From Muribaculaceae bacterium (GTDB lineage: Bacteria; Bacteroidota; Bacteroidia; Bacteroidales; Muribaculaceae): a stretch of 64,000 nucleotides of DNA. Under the pieces are notes generated by a model, which searched no databases, was not told where the DNA came from, and saw only the letters and a list, made by a program, of their open reading frames with translations. Every line of letters begins with the position of its first letter. Position 1 is the stretch's first letter. Of the stretch, positions 42,600 to 51,008 are shown piece after piece. The stretch spans positions 1-64,000 of the forward strand of contig JAKSLZ010000003.1 of NCBI GenBank assembly GCA_024400935.1, given 5' to 3'. Both the position numbers and the translations under genes were made by a program.

Positions 42600-43676
42600 T
42601 CACTTCACTCTACACACAGGGCGAATCTTTCTACCGTAATATGTATATCCTTTATCTATTTTTGCTTTGTGATCTACAGGAAAGCGAACGCACAAGGCTT
42701 TACCCTGGTCGTTTTTTACGCCATCAGAAGTCCAGTAAAAACCAAATTCAGTATACTCAGGAACATTTCCGCAAGACCACCCAGCTGCTGGCAAAAAGAT
42801 TTGGTTGCCATTTTTACCAGTCACGTAATAACCTCGGGGATTCTTACTCCACACCCATGTGCACTCATCAATAAGTTCTTGAAATTGGGCCTTTGATGGA
42901 ACTTTCCATCTACTGCCCATAGTCTTGCTGGCAATGTCATATTTCGAGCCTGCAATACTAGTCATCGACGACGATGGTTTACACCCTTGATCGTATTCAT
43001 TTTGATGGAATGACTTTCGCTTGACCGTATCACCCCATGAGTAAAAATCACCCTTCGCATCTTTTTCTGTAGCCCCGATATTTCTATCGCACCAAAAAGT
43101 TCCACTGGGCAATCCCAAATCAACCGCTACTGGTTTGAAAGAACGAATCTCAGTAGTATTTTCTTTTGTAAGATTAGATAATACAACACCGCCAATTGAC
43201 AATAAAGCCAATAAAGCCAATATAACCACCACATACAACCAGCCCTTGCGGTGTTTAAGTGTTTGTTTTGTACCAGGCAAGGAACCAAACCAAAGTTTGA
43301 TGTTTTCAAATAGTTTTTCTCTTTGCTCCTTTTTGTTTATATAGATAATATCTTTTCCATCAAACTTATAAGAAAACCAGTCTTCAAGTTTGCAATCATC
43401 AATATTTACCGGTACAATTCTTTTTTCTTTATTTTTTGCAAAGCGGATTTCATTTTTTGTATTTTCTGATTTTTGAGAGTGTTTTGACATTACAAACAGC
43501 ACCATTTTGCTATTGGAAATCGCCTTAATAATCACATCCTCAAACTCATCTCCGCCGGGAATTTTATCCAAATCCATCCAGCACTTTGCATTTGTTTTTT
43601 TTTCAATGTCAGCCTTGAGGTTTCTAGCTTTATTGAGATCCTTCCTACTGTAACTAATAAATATATCGTATTCCAT
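42600..43676 (-). CDS. TIR domain - transmembrane - FISUMP protein
   Basis: 358 residues from MEYDIFISYSRKD (43674-43676). Residues ~1-130 are a TIR domain: YDIFISYSRKDLNKARNLKA, CWMDLDKIPGGDEFEDVIIK, SKMVLFVMSKHSQKSENTKN and then the conserved Glu of the alphaC region (about E76). One transmembrane helix follows at ~145-168 (WLYVVVILALLALLSIGGVV). The rest (~184-358) is a FISUMP-like domain (VDLGLPSGTFWCDRNIGATE, MGSRWKVPSKAQFQEL, IFLPAAGWSCG, RKIRPVCRVK) on the other side of the membrane. Bacterial TIR domains often cleave NAD+ in phage defence; a receptor-like form is my inference. The gene is much more AT-rich than parC and guaA beside it, suggesting transfer. Confidence 0.85.
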   Translation of the reverse strand: MEYDIFISYSRKDLNKARNLKADIEKKTNAKCWMDLDKIPGGDEFEDVIIKAISNSKMVLFVMSKHSQKSENTKNEIRFAKNKEKRIVPVNIDDCKLEDWFSYKFDGKDIIYINKKEQREKLFENIKLWFGSLPGTKQTLKHRKGWLYVVVILALLALLSIGGVVLSNLTKENTTEIRSFKPVAVDLGLPSGTFWCDRNIGATEKDAKGDFYSWGDTVKRKSFHQNEYDQGCKPSSSMTSIAGSKYDIASKTMGSRWKVPSKAQFQELIDECTWVWSKNPRGYYVTGKNGNQIFLPAAGWSCGNVPEYTEFGFYWTSDGVKNDQGKALCVRFPVDHKAKIDKGYTYYGRKIRPVCRVK

Positions 43677-43906
43677 AATATCCCAATAGATTGTTTGTCT
43701 TAACAATTATATTTTTACAAAATTACAAAACATTTTTGACATAATCTAATTTCTAAAATATTCAATTTGCCAAAAACACTGTAGACACTGAGGATCAATT
43801 ATAGAAATCAACAAGCATCAGCACCATCCAGCGCGTTTGCGCCAGCATTGGGCAGCGGTGCGGAGCAGTTGCGCCGCTTCGGCCCACAGTTTTCTAGAGC
43901 TATTGC

Positions 43907-43937
43907 TTTGTGGAGTCGTGAAAAATGAGTACCTTTG
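43907..43937 (+). promoter_or_regulatory. Bacteroidetes promoter of guaA
   Basis: TTTG (43907-43910), 19 nt, TACCTTTG (43930-43937). It places the start near 43944 and shows that ATGs upstream of 43976 are too early. The 43677-43906 gap holds only a CAAAATTA box (43718-43725) for the TIR gene. Confidence 0.85.
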
Positions 43938-43975
43938 TACATCCAATTTTTCAATATACTCATCTTTTTACTCTC

Positions 43976-45589
43976 ATGCAGCAAAAGATTATCATTCTCG
44001 ACTTCGGTTCGCAGACGACCCAGCTCATCGGGCGTCGCGTGCGCGAACTGAACATGTATTGCGAAATCGTCCCCTACAACAAGTTTCCTGCCGATGACCC
44101 TGACGTGATAGGCGTTATCCTCTCGGGCTCACCCTTCTCGGTCTACGACGAGAAGGCGTTTAAAATCGACTTGGACACGGTCAGGGGCAAGTATCCCATC
44201 CTGGGCATCTGCTATGGCGCGCAGTATATTGCCTACACTAACGGAGGCAATGTGGAGCCCGCAGGCTCGCGCGAGTATGGCCGCCAGAACCTCACCACCA
44301 TCGACAAGTCGTGCCCCCTGTTCCAGGGATTTGACGACAACAGCCAGGTGTGGATGAGCCACGGCGACACCATTACCGCCATCCCCACAGGCGCACACGT
44401 GGTGGCAAGCACTCCGCAGGTCGAGAATGCTGCCTACTACCTCCCCGAGGAGAAACCCGTCTTCGGCGTGCAGTTCCACCCCGAGGTGTTCCACAGCGTG
44501 CAGGGCACACTGTTGCTCAAGAACTTCGTTGTGGGCGTGTGCGGCGGCAAGCAGGACTGGTCGGCTGCCAACTATATCGAAACCACCGTCAAGGAACTGC
44601 GTGAGCAGGTGGGCAAGGACCGCGTGATCCTGGGCCTCTCGGGCGGTGTCGACAGCAGCGTGTGTGCCGTGCTGCTCAACCGTGCCATAGGCGACCAGCT
44701 CACCTGTATCTTCGTGGACCACGGCATGCTGCGCAAGAATGAGTTCAGCGATGTAATGAAAGACTACGAGTGTCTGGGCCTCAACGTGATAGGCGTAGAC
44801 GCAAGCGATAAATTCCTGGGCGACCTTGAGGGCGTTACCGAGCCCGAGAAGAAGCGCAAGATCATTGGCCGCGACTTCATCGAGGTGTTCAATGCCGAGG
44901 CTAAGAAAATCACCGATGCCAAGTGGCTGGCGCAGGGCACCATTTATCCCGACCGCATCGAGTCGCTCAACATCACCGGCAAGGTAATCAAGAGCCACCA
45001 CAACGTGGGCGGTCTGCCCGAGGAAATGCACCTGTCGCTGTGCGAGCCCCTCAAGTGGCTGTTCAAGGACGAAGTGCGCCGCGTGGGACGCGAGCTGGGC
45101 ATGCCCGAGCACCTCATCACACGTCATCCCTTCCCCGGCCCCGGTCTGGCAGTGCGCATCCTGGGTGCCATCACCCGCGAGAAAGTGCGCGTGCTGCAGG
45201 ATGCCGACGACATCTACATCCGCGGTCTGCGTGACTACAAGGTGAAACTGAGCGGCGAGGAAGCCCGCAGCGTACTGGCAGCAGGCGTACCCGCCAACAT
45301 GGAGAACGGCGAGATAGAAGTAAGTCTTTACGACCAGATATGGCAGGCAGGCGCTATCCTGCTGAGCGAAGTGCGCAGCGTGGGCGTCATGGGCGACGAA
45401 CGCACCTATGAGAACCCCGTGGCACTGCGTGCTGTGACCAGCACCGATGCCATGACTGCCGACTGGGCCCACCTCCCCTACGACTTCATGGCCAAGGTGA
45501 GCAACGACATCATCAACAAGGTGAAAGGCGTCAACCGCGTTTGCTACGACATCTCGTCAAAGCCCCCAGCAACCATCGAGTGGGAATAA
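43976..45589 (+). CDS. guaA: GMP synthase (glutamine-hydrolysing)
   Basis: Converts XMP to GMP with glutamine and ATP, the last step of GMP synthesis. 537 residues from [20 protein letters not shown]; the longer reading from 43925 overlaps the promoter. The N-terminal class I amidotransferase has Cys79 in [13 protein letters not shown] and His/Glu in [11 protein letters not shown]. The ATP pyrophosphatase P-loop is [14 protein letters not shown]. The C-terminal dimer domain includes [15 protein letters not shown] and ends PPATIEWE, the family's invariant end. Monocistronic, with its own terminator. Confidence 0.97.
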   Translation: MQQKIIILDFGSQTTQLIGRRVRELNMYCEIVPYNKFPADDPDVIGVILSGSPFSVYDEKAFKIDLDTVRGKYPILGICYGAQYIAYTNGGNVEPAGSREYGRQNLTTIDKSCPLFQGFDDNSQVWMSHGDTITAIPTGAHVVASTPQVENAAYYLPEEKPVFGVQFHPEVFHSVQGTLLLKNFVVGVCGGKQDWSAANYIETTVKELREQVGKDRVILGLSGGVDSSVCAVLLNRAIGDQLTCIFVDHGMLRKNEFSDVMKDYECLGLNVIGVDASDKFLGDLEGVTEPEKKRKIIGRDFIEVFNAEAKKITDAKWLAQGTIYPDRIESLNITGKVIKSHHNVGGLPEEMHLSLCEPLKWLFKDEVRRVGRELGMPEHLITRHPFPGPGLAVRILGAITREKVRVLQDADDIYIRGLRDYKVKLSGEEARSVLAAGVPANMENGEIEVSLYDQIWQAGAILLSEVRSVGVMGDERTYENPVALRAVTSTDAMTADWAHLPYDFMAKVSNDIINKVKGVNRVCYDISSKPPATIEWE

Positions 45590-45618
45590 CGTGTTTTCTC
45601 ACAGAAATCACTGAGAAA

Positions 45619-45661
45619 TAAAAGTGTCTATGCACTGTATCGGGTGCATAGACACTTTTTT
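45619..45661 (+). terminator. Terminator of guaA
   Basis: AAAGTGTCTATGCAC (45621-45635) pairs perfectly with GTGCATAGACACTTT around a short loop, followed by a T run. Confidence 0.9.
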
Positions 45662-45708
45662 AATACACAGCAGCGATGAGCGATAAAAGGGGGTTGCCAC
45701 ACAAAACT

Positions 45709-45745
45709 AAGGGCCTCTACGCCGGGGGATGGTGTAGAGGCCCTT
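45709..45745 (-). terminator. Terminator of the cohesin-like protein gene
   Basis: AAGGGCCTCTAC (45709-45720) pairs perfectly with GTAGAGGCCCTT (45734-45745); on the minus strand AGTTTTG follows. Confidence 0.8.
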
Positions 45746-45768
45746 GATGTTAGGGTTTGTGCTTGATT

Positions 45769-48024
45769 TTAGTAGTTGAGGATGTGCTTGATGACAAAGT
45801 TGATGTCTTGGACGTCGGTGTTGTTGTCACCGTTCTGGTCCTCAAATGTCACTACTGTCACGTTGCAGGTCACGCTCTTGCCGTTGGCTGTCGCGGTGAT
45901 TGTTGCTGTGCCGGCGCCAACTGCAGTGATGAAGCCGCGCTCGTTGACTGTAGCAACGCCCTCGTTACTTGATGTGAACGTGAATGTGGGCTGTGTTCCA
46001 TAAGATGACTTGGGAACTATCTGCATCATCGAGCCCTTGACAATCTTGAACTCGGGAACGTCAATCGACAATTGCTCCTCGGCAAGGGCGATGCGGAATG
46101 TCGAGCTGGGAGAATCAACAGTAACTCCGTCACTGTTGACATACTGCACGTTGCTCATGTTGCCTGTGCCCTGGAAGAAGTTTGAAGTAGTTGTGATGCC
46201 AATGCTGAATATTGGTCTTGAGCCGTCGTAAGCAGGAATGGTGCGTGAGCTTGATGTGGGCACGATGGCTACCTTGATAGTGCGGGCCCTGGAGTCAACA
46301 GACGAAACCAATGCTCTCAGCGATGAGAACATGGGGTTGATGGCGTAGTCATAAGTGCCGTTGTCTTTCTTGACGAAATCCAGTCCGCGCGGCAGTGTCA
46401 TCTCGAATGTCATTGCATTGGTGGGCTCGGTGCTTGCGAAATAAACCATAGCATTGGCGGTCTCGCCCGGGGTGATTGTTATGTTGTTAGTCTTGACATT
46501 GAGCACAACGTCATATTCGCGTGTAGCGGTACAAGTGACGTCAGGCAGGTAATAAGCAATACCCTGACCATTGCTTCCGTTACCGGTGAACAGGCTGTTC
46601 TTGATCTTGATGATGCGAGAACCTGTGAAGGAATCGTCGGCAACAACCTGGATGGTCAGCAGGTCGCCCTCGGCTGCAGATGCTTCCCAGGTGTTGTTTC
46701 TCACAAAGAGGATGCGTGCGTCACCATTGCTCTGGAAACCGCTGGTTTTGATGCCTGCACCGCTGTAGTGGCTGTCGACGGTAAAGCCGGGATCACCCTG
46801 GGCATCGGCCTTGATTGAGAGTCCTTCGGGCATCTCGATGTCGAGCTGAGCACCTGTGATTGCCATGTTGTGCTTGCACTTCACTGCCACGGTTTTAGTT
46901 TCACCGGGGTTGATGGTGAAGTTGTTGATATACATCTTGGGCATCTCCTCCTGAGTGATTGCAGTGAGCTGTGCCTCGGGCCTCATTGACGGGTGGGTTT
47001 GTCCCGAGAGCACCTGTCCCACGACGCGCAGCGTGTCTTGCTTGCCGGCACGGGCATTGTCATCGGCAGCGATGCGTATTGTCATCACCTCATGCTTGGT
47101 AGTTGCAGGCCAATAATCGTAGGTCCCACTGATGGGAGCAGTAACGACAAAGCGACCACCGTTCAAATAGCTGCTGCCACTGTAACCGTTGTTATATGTG
47201 CTGTTCATCTTAAAGTAGGGATAGCCATCGGTGCCGGCAACCAGTCGGTAGCCGTCAGGGATTTCGAGGTCAAACTGGAAAGCACCCATGGGTTCGTTGT
47301 GGCTGATCATCACGGGCACGTCCTTCACCTCGCCAGGCAGGATATCGAAGTTCTCGATGAAAACTCTTGAACTTCCCTTGTCGGCGGCGGCGAGTACGCT
47401 CCTGTCGGCCACGCTGATGATCTTTGTGGGGAATCCGGTAAACTGCATGTTGGTCATGCTGAGGGTAGATGTCTCATAGGTATCGCTAATCTCGACGTCA
47501 ACCTGCATGAACAGTCCCGAATGGGCTGCAAAGGTTCTCACACCCGTAGGTGTTGTGCCTGAAAAGTTTACAACTAATCGGCGTTTGTAATTAGAGAGTG
47601 AACAGTTTGTCTCGCTGCCATAGAATGAGTCAAGGGTATATGAAAGCACACCGTTGTTGTTTGTCGCAAACGTCATTCCCGCAGGCAGGTCGATAGTGAA
47701 CTGCAGGGCCTGTATGGTAACGTCGTGCGACACATAGATGTTCAGGGTTTTTCTCGTAAAGGGGATAGCATCGAAATTGTTAATCCAAATGGAATTGGTG
47801 GCGTTGAGCGAGACACTTGACGGAGCCTCGGCGGGGATGGTGAGCATTTCGGGCTTGAAATTGTCGTAAATCGAAATCTCGCGGCTTTGTTTCATGACCT
47901 GTTGCTGATGGGCAACGGGTTGGTCAACCTTGATATAGTTGAATATTGATAATTCCTCGGCATGTGCCACAATGCCCATTGCGGCAATGAGCAGTAGCGT
48001 GAGGATGTTTCTCATTTTATTCAT
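45769..48024 (-). CDS. Secreted protein with four cohesin-like modules, Ig-like domain and half dockerin
   Basis: 751 residues; signal peptide about 1-22 (ends GIVAHAEE). Four similar modules begin near residues 76, 220, 360 and 495 with a shared pattern: WINNFDAIPFTRKTLNIYVS, FIENFDILPGEVKDVPVMIS, YINNFTINPGETKTVAVKCK and NNITITPGETANAMVYF, each followed by AxQFxxxxPxG. This is the cohesin-like beta-sandwich pattern. A Big_2 Ig-like domain (EGVATVNERGFITAVGAGTA) and one dockerin half (DQNGDNNTDVQDINFVIKHI) end the protein. Carrying both partners of a cohesin-dockerin pair suggests self-assembly on the surface; that is inference. The start could be the M at codon 4. Confidence 0.8.
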   Translation of the reverse strand: MNKMRNILTLLLIAAMGIVAHAEELSIFNYIKVDQPVAHQQQVMKQSREISIYDNFKPEMLTIPAEAPSSVSLNATNSIWINNFDAIPFTRKTLNIYVSHDVTIQALQFTIDLPAGMTFATNNNGVLSYTLDSFYGSETNCSLSNYKRRLVVNFSGTTPTGVRTFAAHSGLFMQVDVEISDTYETSTLSMTNMQFTGFPTKIISVADRSVLAAADKGSSRVFIENFDILPGEVKDVPVMISHNEPMGAFQFDLEIPDGYRLVAGTDGYPYFKMNSTYNNGYSGSSYLNGGRFVVTAPISGTYDYWPATTKHEVMTIRIAADDNARAGKQDTLRVVGQVLSGQTHPSMRPEAQLTAITQEEMPKMYINNFTINPGETKTVAVKCKHNMAITGAQLDIEMPEGLSIKADAQGDPGFTVDSHYSGAGIKTSGFQSNGDARILFVRNNTWEASAAEGDLLTIQVVADDSFTGSRIIKIKNSLFTGNGSNGQGIAYYLPDVTCTATREYDVVLNVKTNNITITPGETANAMVYFASTEPTNAMTFEMTLPRGLDFVKKDNGTYDYAINPMFSSLRALVSSVDSRARTIKVAIVPTSSSRTIPAYDGSRPIFSIGITTTSNFFQGTGNMSNVQYVNSDGVTVDSPSSTFRIALAEEQLSIDVPEFKIVKGSMMQIVPKSSYGTQPTFTFTSSNEGVATVNERGFITAVGAGTATITATANGKSVTCNVTVVTFEDQNGDNNTDVQDINFVIKHILNY

Positions 48025-48079
48025 AGGTTTAAAAAATTTGATTCGGTGGTTAATGAAAAAAACATGCTATGCAGGCATG

Positions 48080-48481
48080 TTAATTGAGAATTTTAGAGAC
48101 AACAAAGTTGATGTCCATGACATCGACACTACCGTCGGTGTTAACGTCGCCCGGTTTGTAGACATACAGGGTGTAAGACAAATCGCCCGAGAAGGTGATA
48201 GTTGTCTGTCCGGGGGCAACGGCAGTGATGCGTCCGTTAGCGTCAACGGTAGCCACGCTGGTGTTGCTCGACTCCCATGTGCCCGCTGTGGGGTCCAGAA
48301 GTGTGGTGGGAAGAAGTTGGGCCATTGTGCCAACTATGGCCTTGACCGAAGAAACAGGGAATCCCTGAGCAGCCTTAGTGGTAGGAGCCTTAGCCGGTTG
48401 AGTAGCCTCGTCGGCAGGTGTCTGTCCTACGGCCATAAAACATGCAGTGAGCATGCAGGCAATTGTAAGAAGTTTTCTCAT
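48080..48481 (-). CDS. Small secreted Ig-like protein with half dockerin
   Basis: 133 residues from MRKLLTIACMLTACFMAVGQ (48479-48481); the longer ORF start adds a non-signal stretch. After the signal peptide a ~40-residue Ala/Thr/Pro-rich linker leads to a Big_2 Ig-like domain (SSNTSVATVDANGRITAVAP, QTTITFSG) and a single dockerin half (GDVNTDGSVDVMDINFVVSK). This last module matches the one that ends the next gene product (DVQDINFVIKHILNY), so the two are related and probably co-expressed, 55 nt apart. A CAAAGGTA box (48524-48531) is a good -7 element on the minus strand. Confidence 0.8.
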   Translation of the reverse strand: MRKLLTIACMLTACFMAVGQTPADEATQPAKAPTTKAAQGFPVSSVKAIVGTMAQLLPTTLLDPTAGTWESSNTSVATVDANGRITAVAPGQTTITFSGDLSYTLYVYKPGDVNTDGSVDVMDINFVVSKILN

Positions 48482-48659
48482 AGTTATTTGGTTATTTTGT
48501 TTGTAAGTAAATATTTCAACCCACAAAGGTAACAAAAAACAAACACAAAAGCAACCCATACCCCCATTTTAAGGCACAAAACCCATAAAAGACGCCCTGT
48601 TAGTGTGGTTCACAATGTCTTTTTGGTCTATCGTGCTTCGTCTTTTAGTGAAAAAATTG

Positions 48660-48667
48660 TACCTTTG
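48660..48667 (+). promoter_or_regulatory. -7 promoter element of the HMA-AraC gene
   Basis: TACCTTTG ending 8 nt before the ATG at 48676. Transcription would begin at or just before the start codon, so the message is nearly leaderless, and the GTG at 48667 cannot be the start. Confidence 0.6.
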
Positions 48668-48675
48668 TGACTGGT

Positions 48676-49230
48676 ATGATTCTGAACATAAAAAACATGG
48701 TGTGTCCGCGATGCGTGATGACGGTGACTGCAATCCTCAGGGAGGCGGGCATCGAGGCCGTGCGCGTGGAGCTGGGCGTGGTGGAGACTGCCGGGGAACT
48801 GACCCGTGAGGCAATCTCTGACCTGGAACGCCGCTTGCTTGCTGTGGGCTTCGAACTGCTGCACGACCGCGACGACGCGCTGGTGGAGCGCATCAAGGCC
48901 ACGCTCATCGACCTTGCTCGACGCGACGACGGGACGAACCATAAGCTGTCGGCCGAGCTGCCATCGCTGCTGGGGGCAGAGTACAAGCACATGTCGGCAG
49001 TGTTCAGCGCCCACGAGGGCCGCACCATGGAAAAATACTACATCACCCAAAAGGTGGAACGCATCAAGGAACTACTCACCTACGGTGAACTCTCCGTGAG
49101 CGAGATCGCCTACCGCCTGGGCTACAGCAGCGTGGCCCACATGTCCACCCAGTTCAAGCAACTCACCGGCCACACCCCCACCGCCTGGCGCACCTCCCAC
49201 CTCTCTCGCACCCCCCTCGACCAGGTGTGA
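48676..49230 (+). CDS. AraC-family regulator with N-terminal HMA-like metal site
   Basis: 184 residues from the ATG at 48676. Residues ~1-65 look like a heavy-metal-associated (HMA) fold with CPRC in NIKNMVCPRCVMTVTAILRE and AIEAVRVELGVVETAG-type strands. The C-terminal ~95 residues are an AraC helix-turn-helix pair (KVERIKELLTYGELSVSEIA, LGYSSVAHMSTQFKQLTGHT). The permease it probably controls, which carries its own HMA domain, lies 280 nt downstream. I infer a metal-sensing activator (Cu, Zn or similar). Confidence 0.85.
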   Translation: MILNIKNMVCPRCVMTVTAILREAGIEAVRVELGVVETAGELTREAISDLERRLLAVGFELLHDRDDALVERIKATLIDLARRDDGTNHKLSAELPSLLGAEYKHMSAVFSAHEGRTMEKYYITQKVERIKELLTYGELSVSEIAYRLGYSSVAHMSTQFKQLTGHTPTAWRTSHLSRTPLDQV

Positions 49231-49325
49231 TTCTCCTGAGGCACAGAGGACACAGAGTTGACACGCCAGGGAAATCTTGTAACGATTAATGAAAATAATG
49301 TAACGGCACCATGACGGTGTCGTTG

Positions 49326-49510
49326 TAACTTTGCACCCATGAAAAAGCGCTAACCTTGAGCTGACTTACCTTGAGCTGACGCTCAAGGAACAGGGGCTGC
49401 CAGTTTTCGTAGCGCAGCGTTTCGTTTTCGTAGGCCGCAGGCCGTTTCGTAGCGAACGCAGTGAGCGTTTCGTAGCGCAGTGACAGCAAGCGTTTCGTTA
49501 AAAAAAACTT
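49326..49510 (+). promoter_or_regulatory. Leader region of the efflux permease gene
   Basis: A TAACTTTG -7 box (49326-49333) precedes a ~170-nt leader. Six nt later the leader has a four-codon ORF (ATGAAAAAGCGCTAA, 49339-49353), then a perfect CCTTGAGC/GCTCAAGG hairpin (49369-49388), then a degenerate tandem repeat of GCGTTTCGTAGCGCAG type (about 49395-49500) ending beside the start codon. Role in regulation is inferred. Confidence 0.45.
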
Positions 49511-50752
49511 ATGGAATATATTGATGCTTTACTTGTGATGCTCAACAGCATGTCGCCTTATCTGGTGCTGGGATTTCTCATCGCCGGGGTGCTGCATGCC
49601 TTTGTACCTAGTGCGGTCTACTCGCGCTTTCTGGCCGGTACTGGAGTGAGATCGGTGGTCACTGCGGCTGCCATAGGTGTGCCGCTGCCTCTGTGCTCAT
49701 GTGGTGTGCTGCCCACTGCAGTGTCACTGCGCCGCAACGGGGCTTCGCGTGCCGCCACCACTTCGTTTCTCATCGCTACACCGCAAACGGGTGTTGACTC
49801 TATTGCCGCTACTTACAGCATGATGGGCTTGCCATTTGCCATCCTGCGCCCCATCGCCGCCCTGGTGACCGCTATGCTGGGCGGAACGGTGCTAGGTGCT
49901 CTGGAAAGCCGTGGCAAGCTGGACGGAGAAAACTCCTTTGACGAAGAACAGGCCGCCGAACAGCAGCTGCCCCCCACCCTGCTGGGCAAGGTTGTGGAGA
50001 CCCTGCGCTATGGCCTCGTGGAGATGATGCAGAACATAGGCAAATGGCTCGTACTGGGCCTCGTGGTGGCCACGCTCATCACCGTATGGGTGCCCGATGA
50101 CTTCTTCACTACTTATGCCAACAACCATTTCCTGAACATGCTCGTTGTGGTTGCGGTTGCCGTGCCCATGTATGTGTGCGCCACAGGATCCATACCCATA
50201 GCCGCAGCCCTGATGATGAAGGGGTTGTCGCCCGGATGTGCCCTGGTGATGCTCATGGCGGGTCCGGCCGCCAACGTGGCCTCGATGCTCGTTGTGGGGC
50301 GTGCCATGGGTCGCCGTGCTGCTGCGGTATATCTGCTGTCGATTGTGGCAGGTGCCATGGGATTTGGCTTGCTTATTGACTACTGGCCAGGCATGCAGGA
50401 ATTGTTCACAAGTGCTATGCCCGAGTGCATGAAGTGCCACCACAGCGACGTGTCATGGATCAACATCGCCTGCAGCATCCTGCTGGTGGTGATGATTGCA
50501 TGGGGATTTATCGCTAAGTACCGAAAATCTTATTTACTCACTAAAAATAAAACACAAGTCATGAAGGAATTCAAGATTAACGGCATGATGTGCAACCACT
50601 GCAAGATGGCCGTAGAGAAAGGCCTCGCTACTGTCGAGGGCGTAGAGAAAGTAACCGTGGACCTCGCCAAGGGAGTAGCCTATGTAGAAGGCACTGCAAC
50701 CGACGAAGCCATCAAGGCCAAGGTCACCGCCCTGGGCTATGAGAACGCATAA
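49511..50752 (+). CDS. SO_0444-type Cu/Zn efflux permease fused to a C-terminal HMA domain
   Basis: 413 residues. The permease part (1-340, DUF318/ArsP-like) has about eight transmembrane helices in two halves and the motif VPLPLCSCGVLPTAVSLRRN with a CxC metal site, then FLIATPQTGVDS; the second half repeats the pattern (MYVCATGSIPIAAALMMKGL). From residue ~351 an HMA domain follows (KEFKINGMMCNHCKMAVEKG, CxxC motif). The ATG at 50562, preceded by an A-rich stretch, could start a free CopZ-like chaperone. It is expected to export Cu or Zn across the inner membrane and is paired with the upstream HMA-AraC regulator. Its stop codon overlaps the target duplication of a foldback element. Confidence 0.88.
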   Translation: MEYIDALLVMLNSMSPYLVLGFLIAGVLHAFVPSAVYSRFLAGTGVRSVVTAAAIGVPLPLCSCGVLPTAVSLRRNGASRAATTSFLIATPQTGVDSIAATYSMMGLPFAILRPIAALVTAMLGGTVLGALESRGKLDGENSFDEEQAAEQQLPPTLLGKVVETLRYGLVEMMQNIGKWLVLGLVVATLITVWVPDDFFTTYANNHFLNMLVVVAVAVPMYVCATGSIPIAAALMMKGLSPGCALVMLMAGPAANVASMLVVGRAMGRRAAAVYLLSIVAGAMGFGLLIDYWPGMQELFTSAMPECMKCHHSDVSWINIACSILLVVMIAWGFIAKYRKSYLLTKNKTQVMKEFKINGMMCNHCKMAVEKGLATVEGVEKVTVDLAKGVAYVEGTATDEAIKAKVTALGYENA

Positions 50753-50753
50753 T

Positions 50754-50916
50754 CCCAGAAAGTTCATTAGGAGCAAATGGCAATATTTCACTTCTCATAG
50801 GCATGATTTGGGCTATCTTTCGCTCACACAGAAACCCCTGTGCTCGTTCAATATAGCGCAAATCCTGACACAATGATAATCTAAAATCTTATCCATGCCC
50901 TAATGCACTTTCTGGG
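50754..50916 (+). mobile_element. 163-bp foldback element (MITE), copy 1
   Basis: Ends CCCAGAAAGTTCATTAG and CTAATGCACTTTCTGGG form terminal inverted repeats. The whole element is an imperfect palindrome around CACAG-AAACCC-CTGTG. It is flanked by ATAAT on both sides (50749-50753, 50917-50921), read as a target-site duplication that includes the permease stop codon. About 96% identical to copy 2 (6 of 163 differ). Non-coding. Confidence 0.9.
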
Positions 50917-50940
50917 ATAATGGTTGCCATCATTAATCAA

Positions 50941-50978
50941 AAAAAAGTCCTGTGGAACCGCATCCACAGGACTTTTTT
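50941..50978. terminator. Terminator of the GHL10/ricin/LRR gene
   Basis: AAAAAAGTCCTGTGGA pairs perfectly with TCCACAGGACTTTTTT around a 6-nt loop. The A and T runs make it bidirectional. Confidence 0.9.
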
Positions 50979-51008
50979 TGTTACAGATACCGGATTGTCT
51001 CGCACGTG

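Noticed and set aside
44129..45472. A 447-codon minus-strand ORF.
   Set aside because: It is antisense to guaA and has low-complexity composition typical of such shadows.
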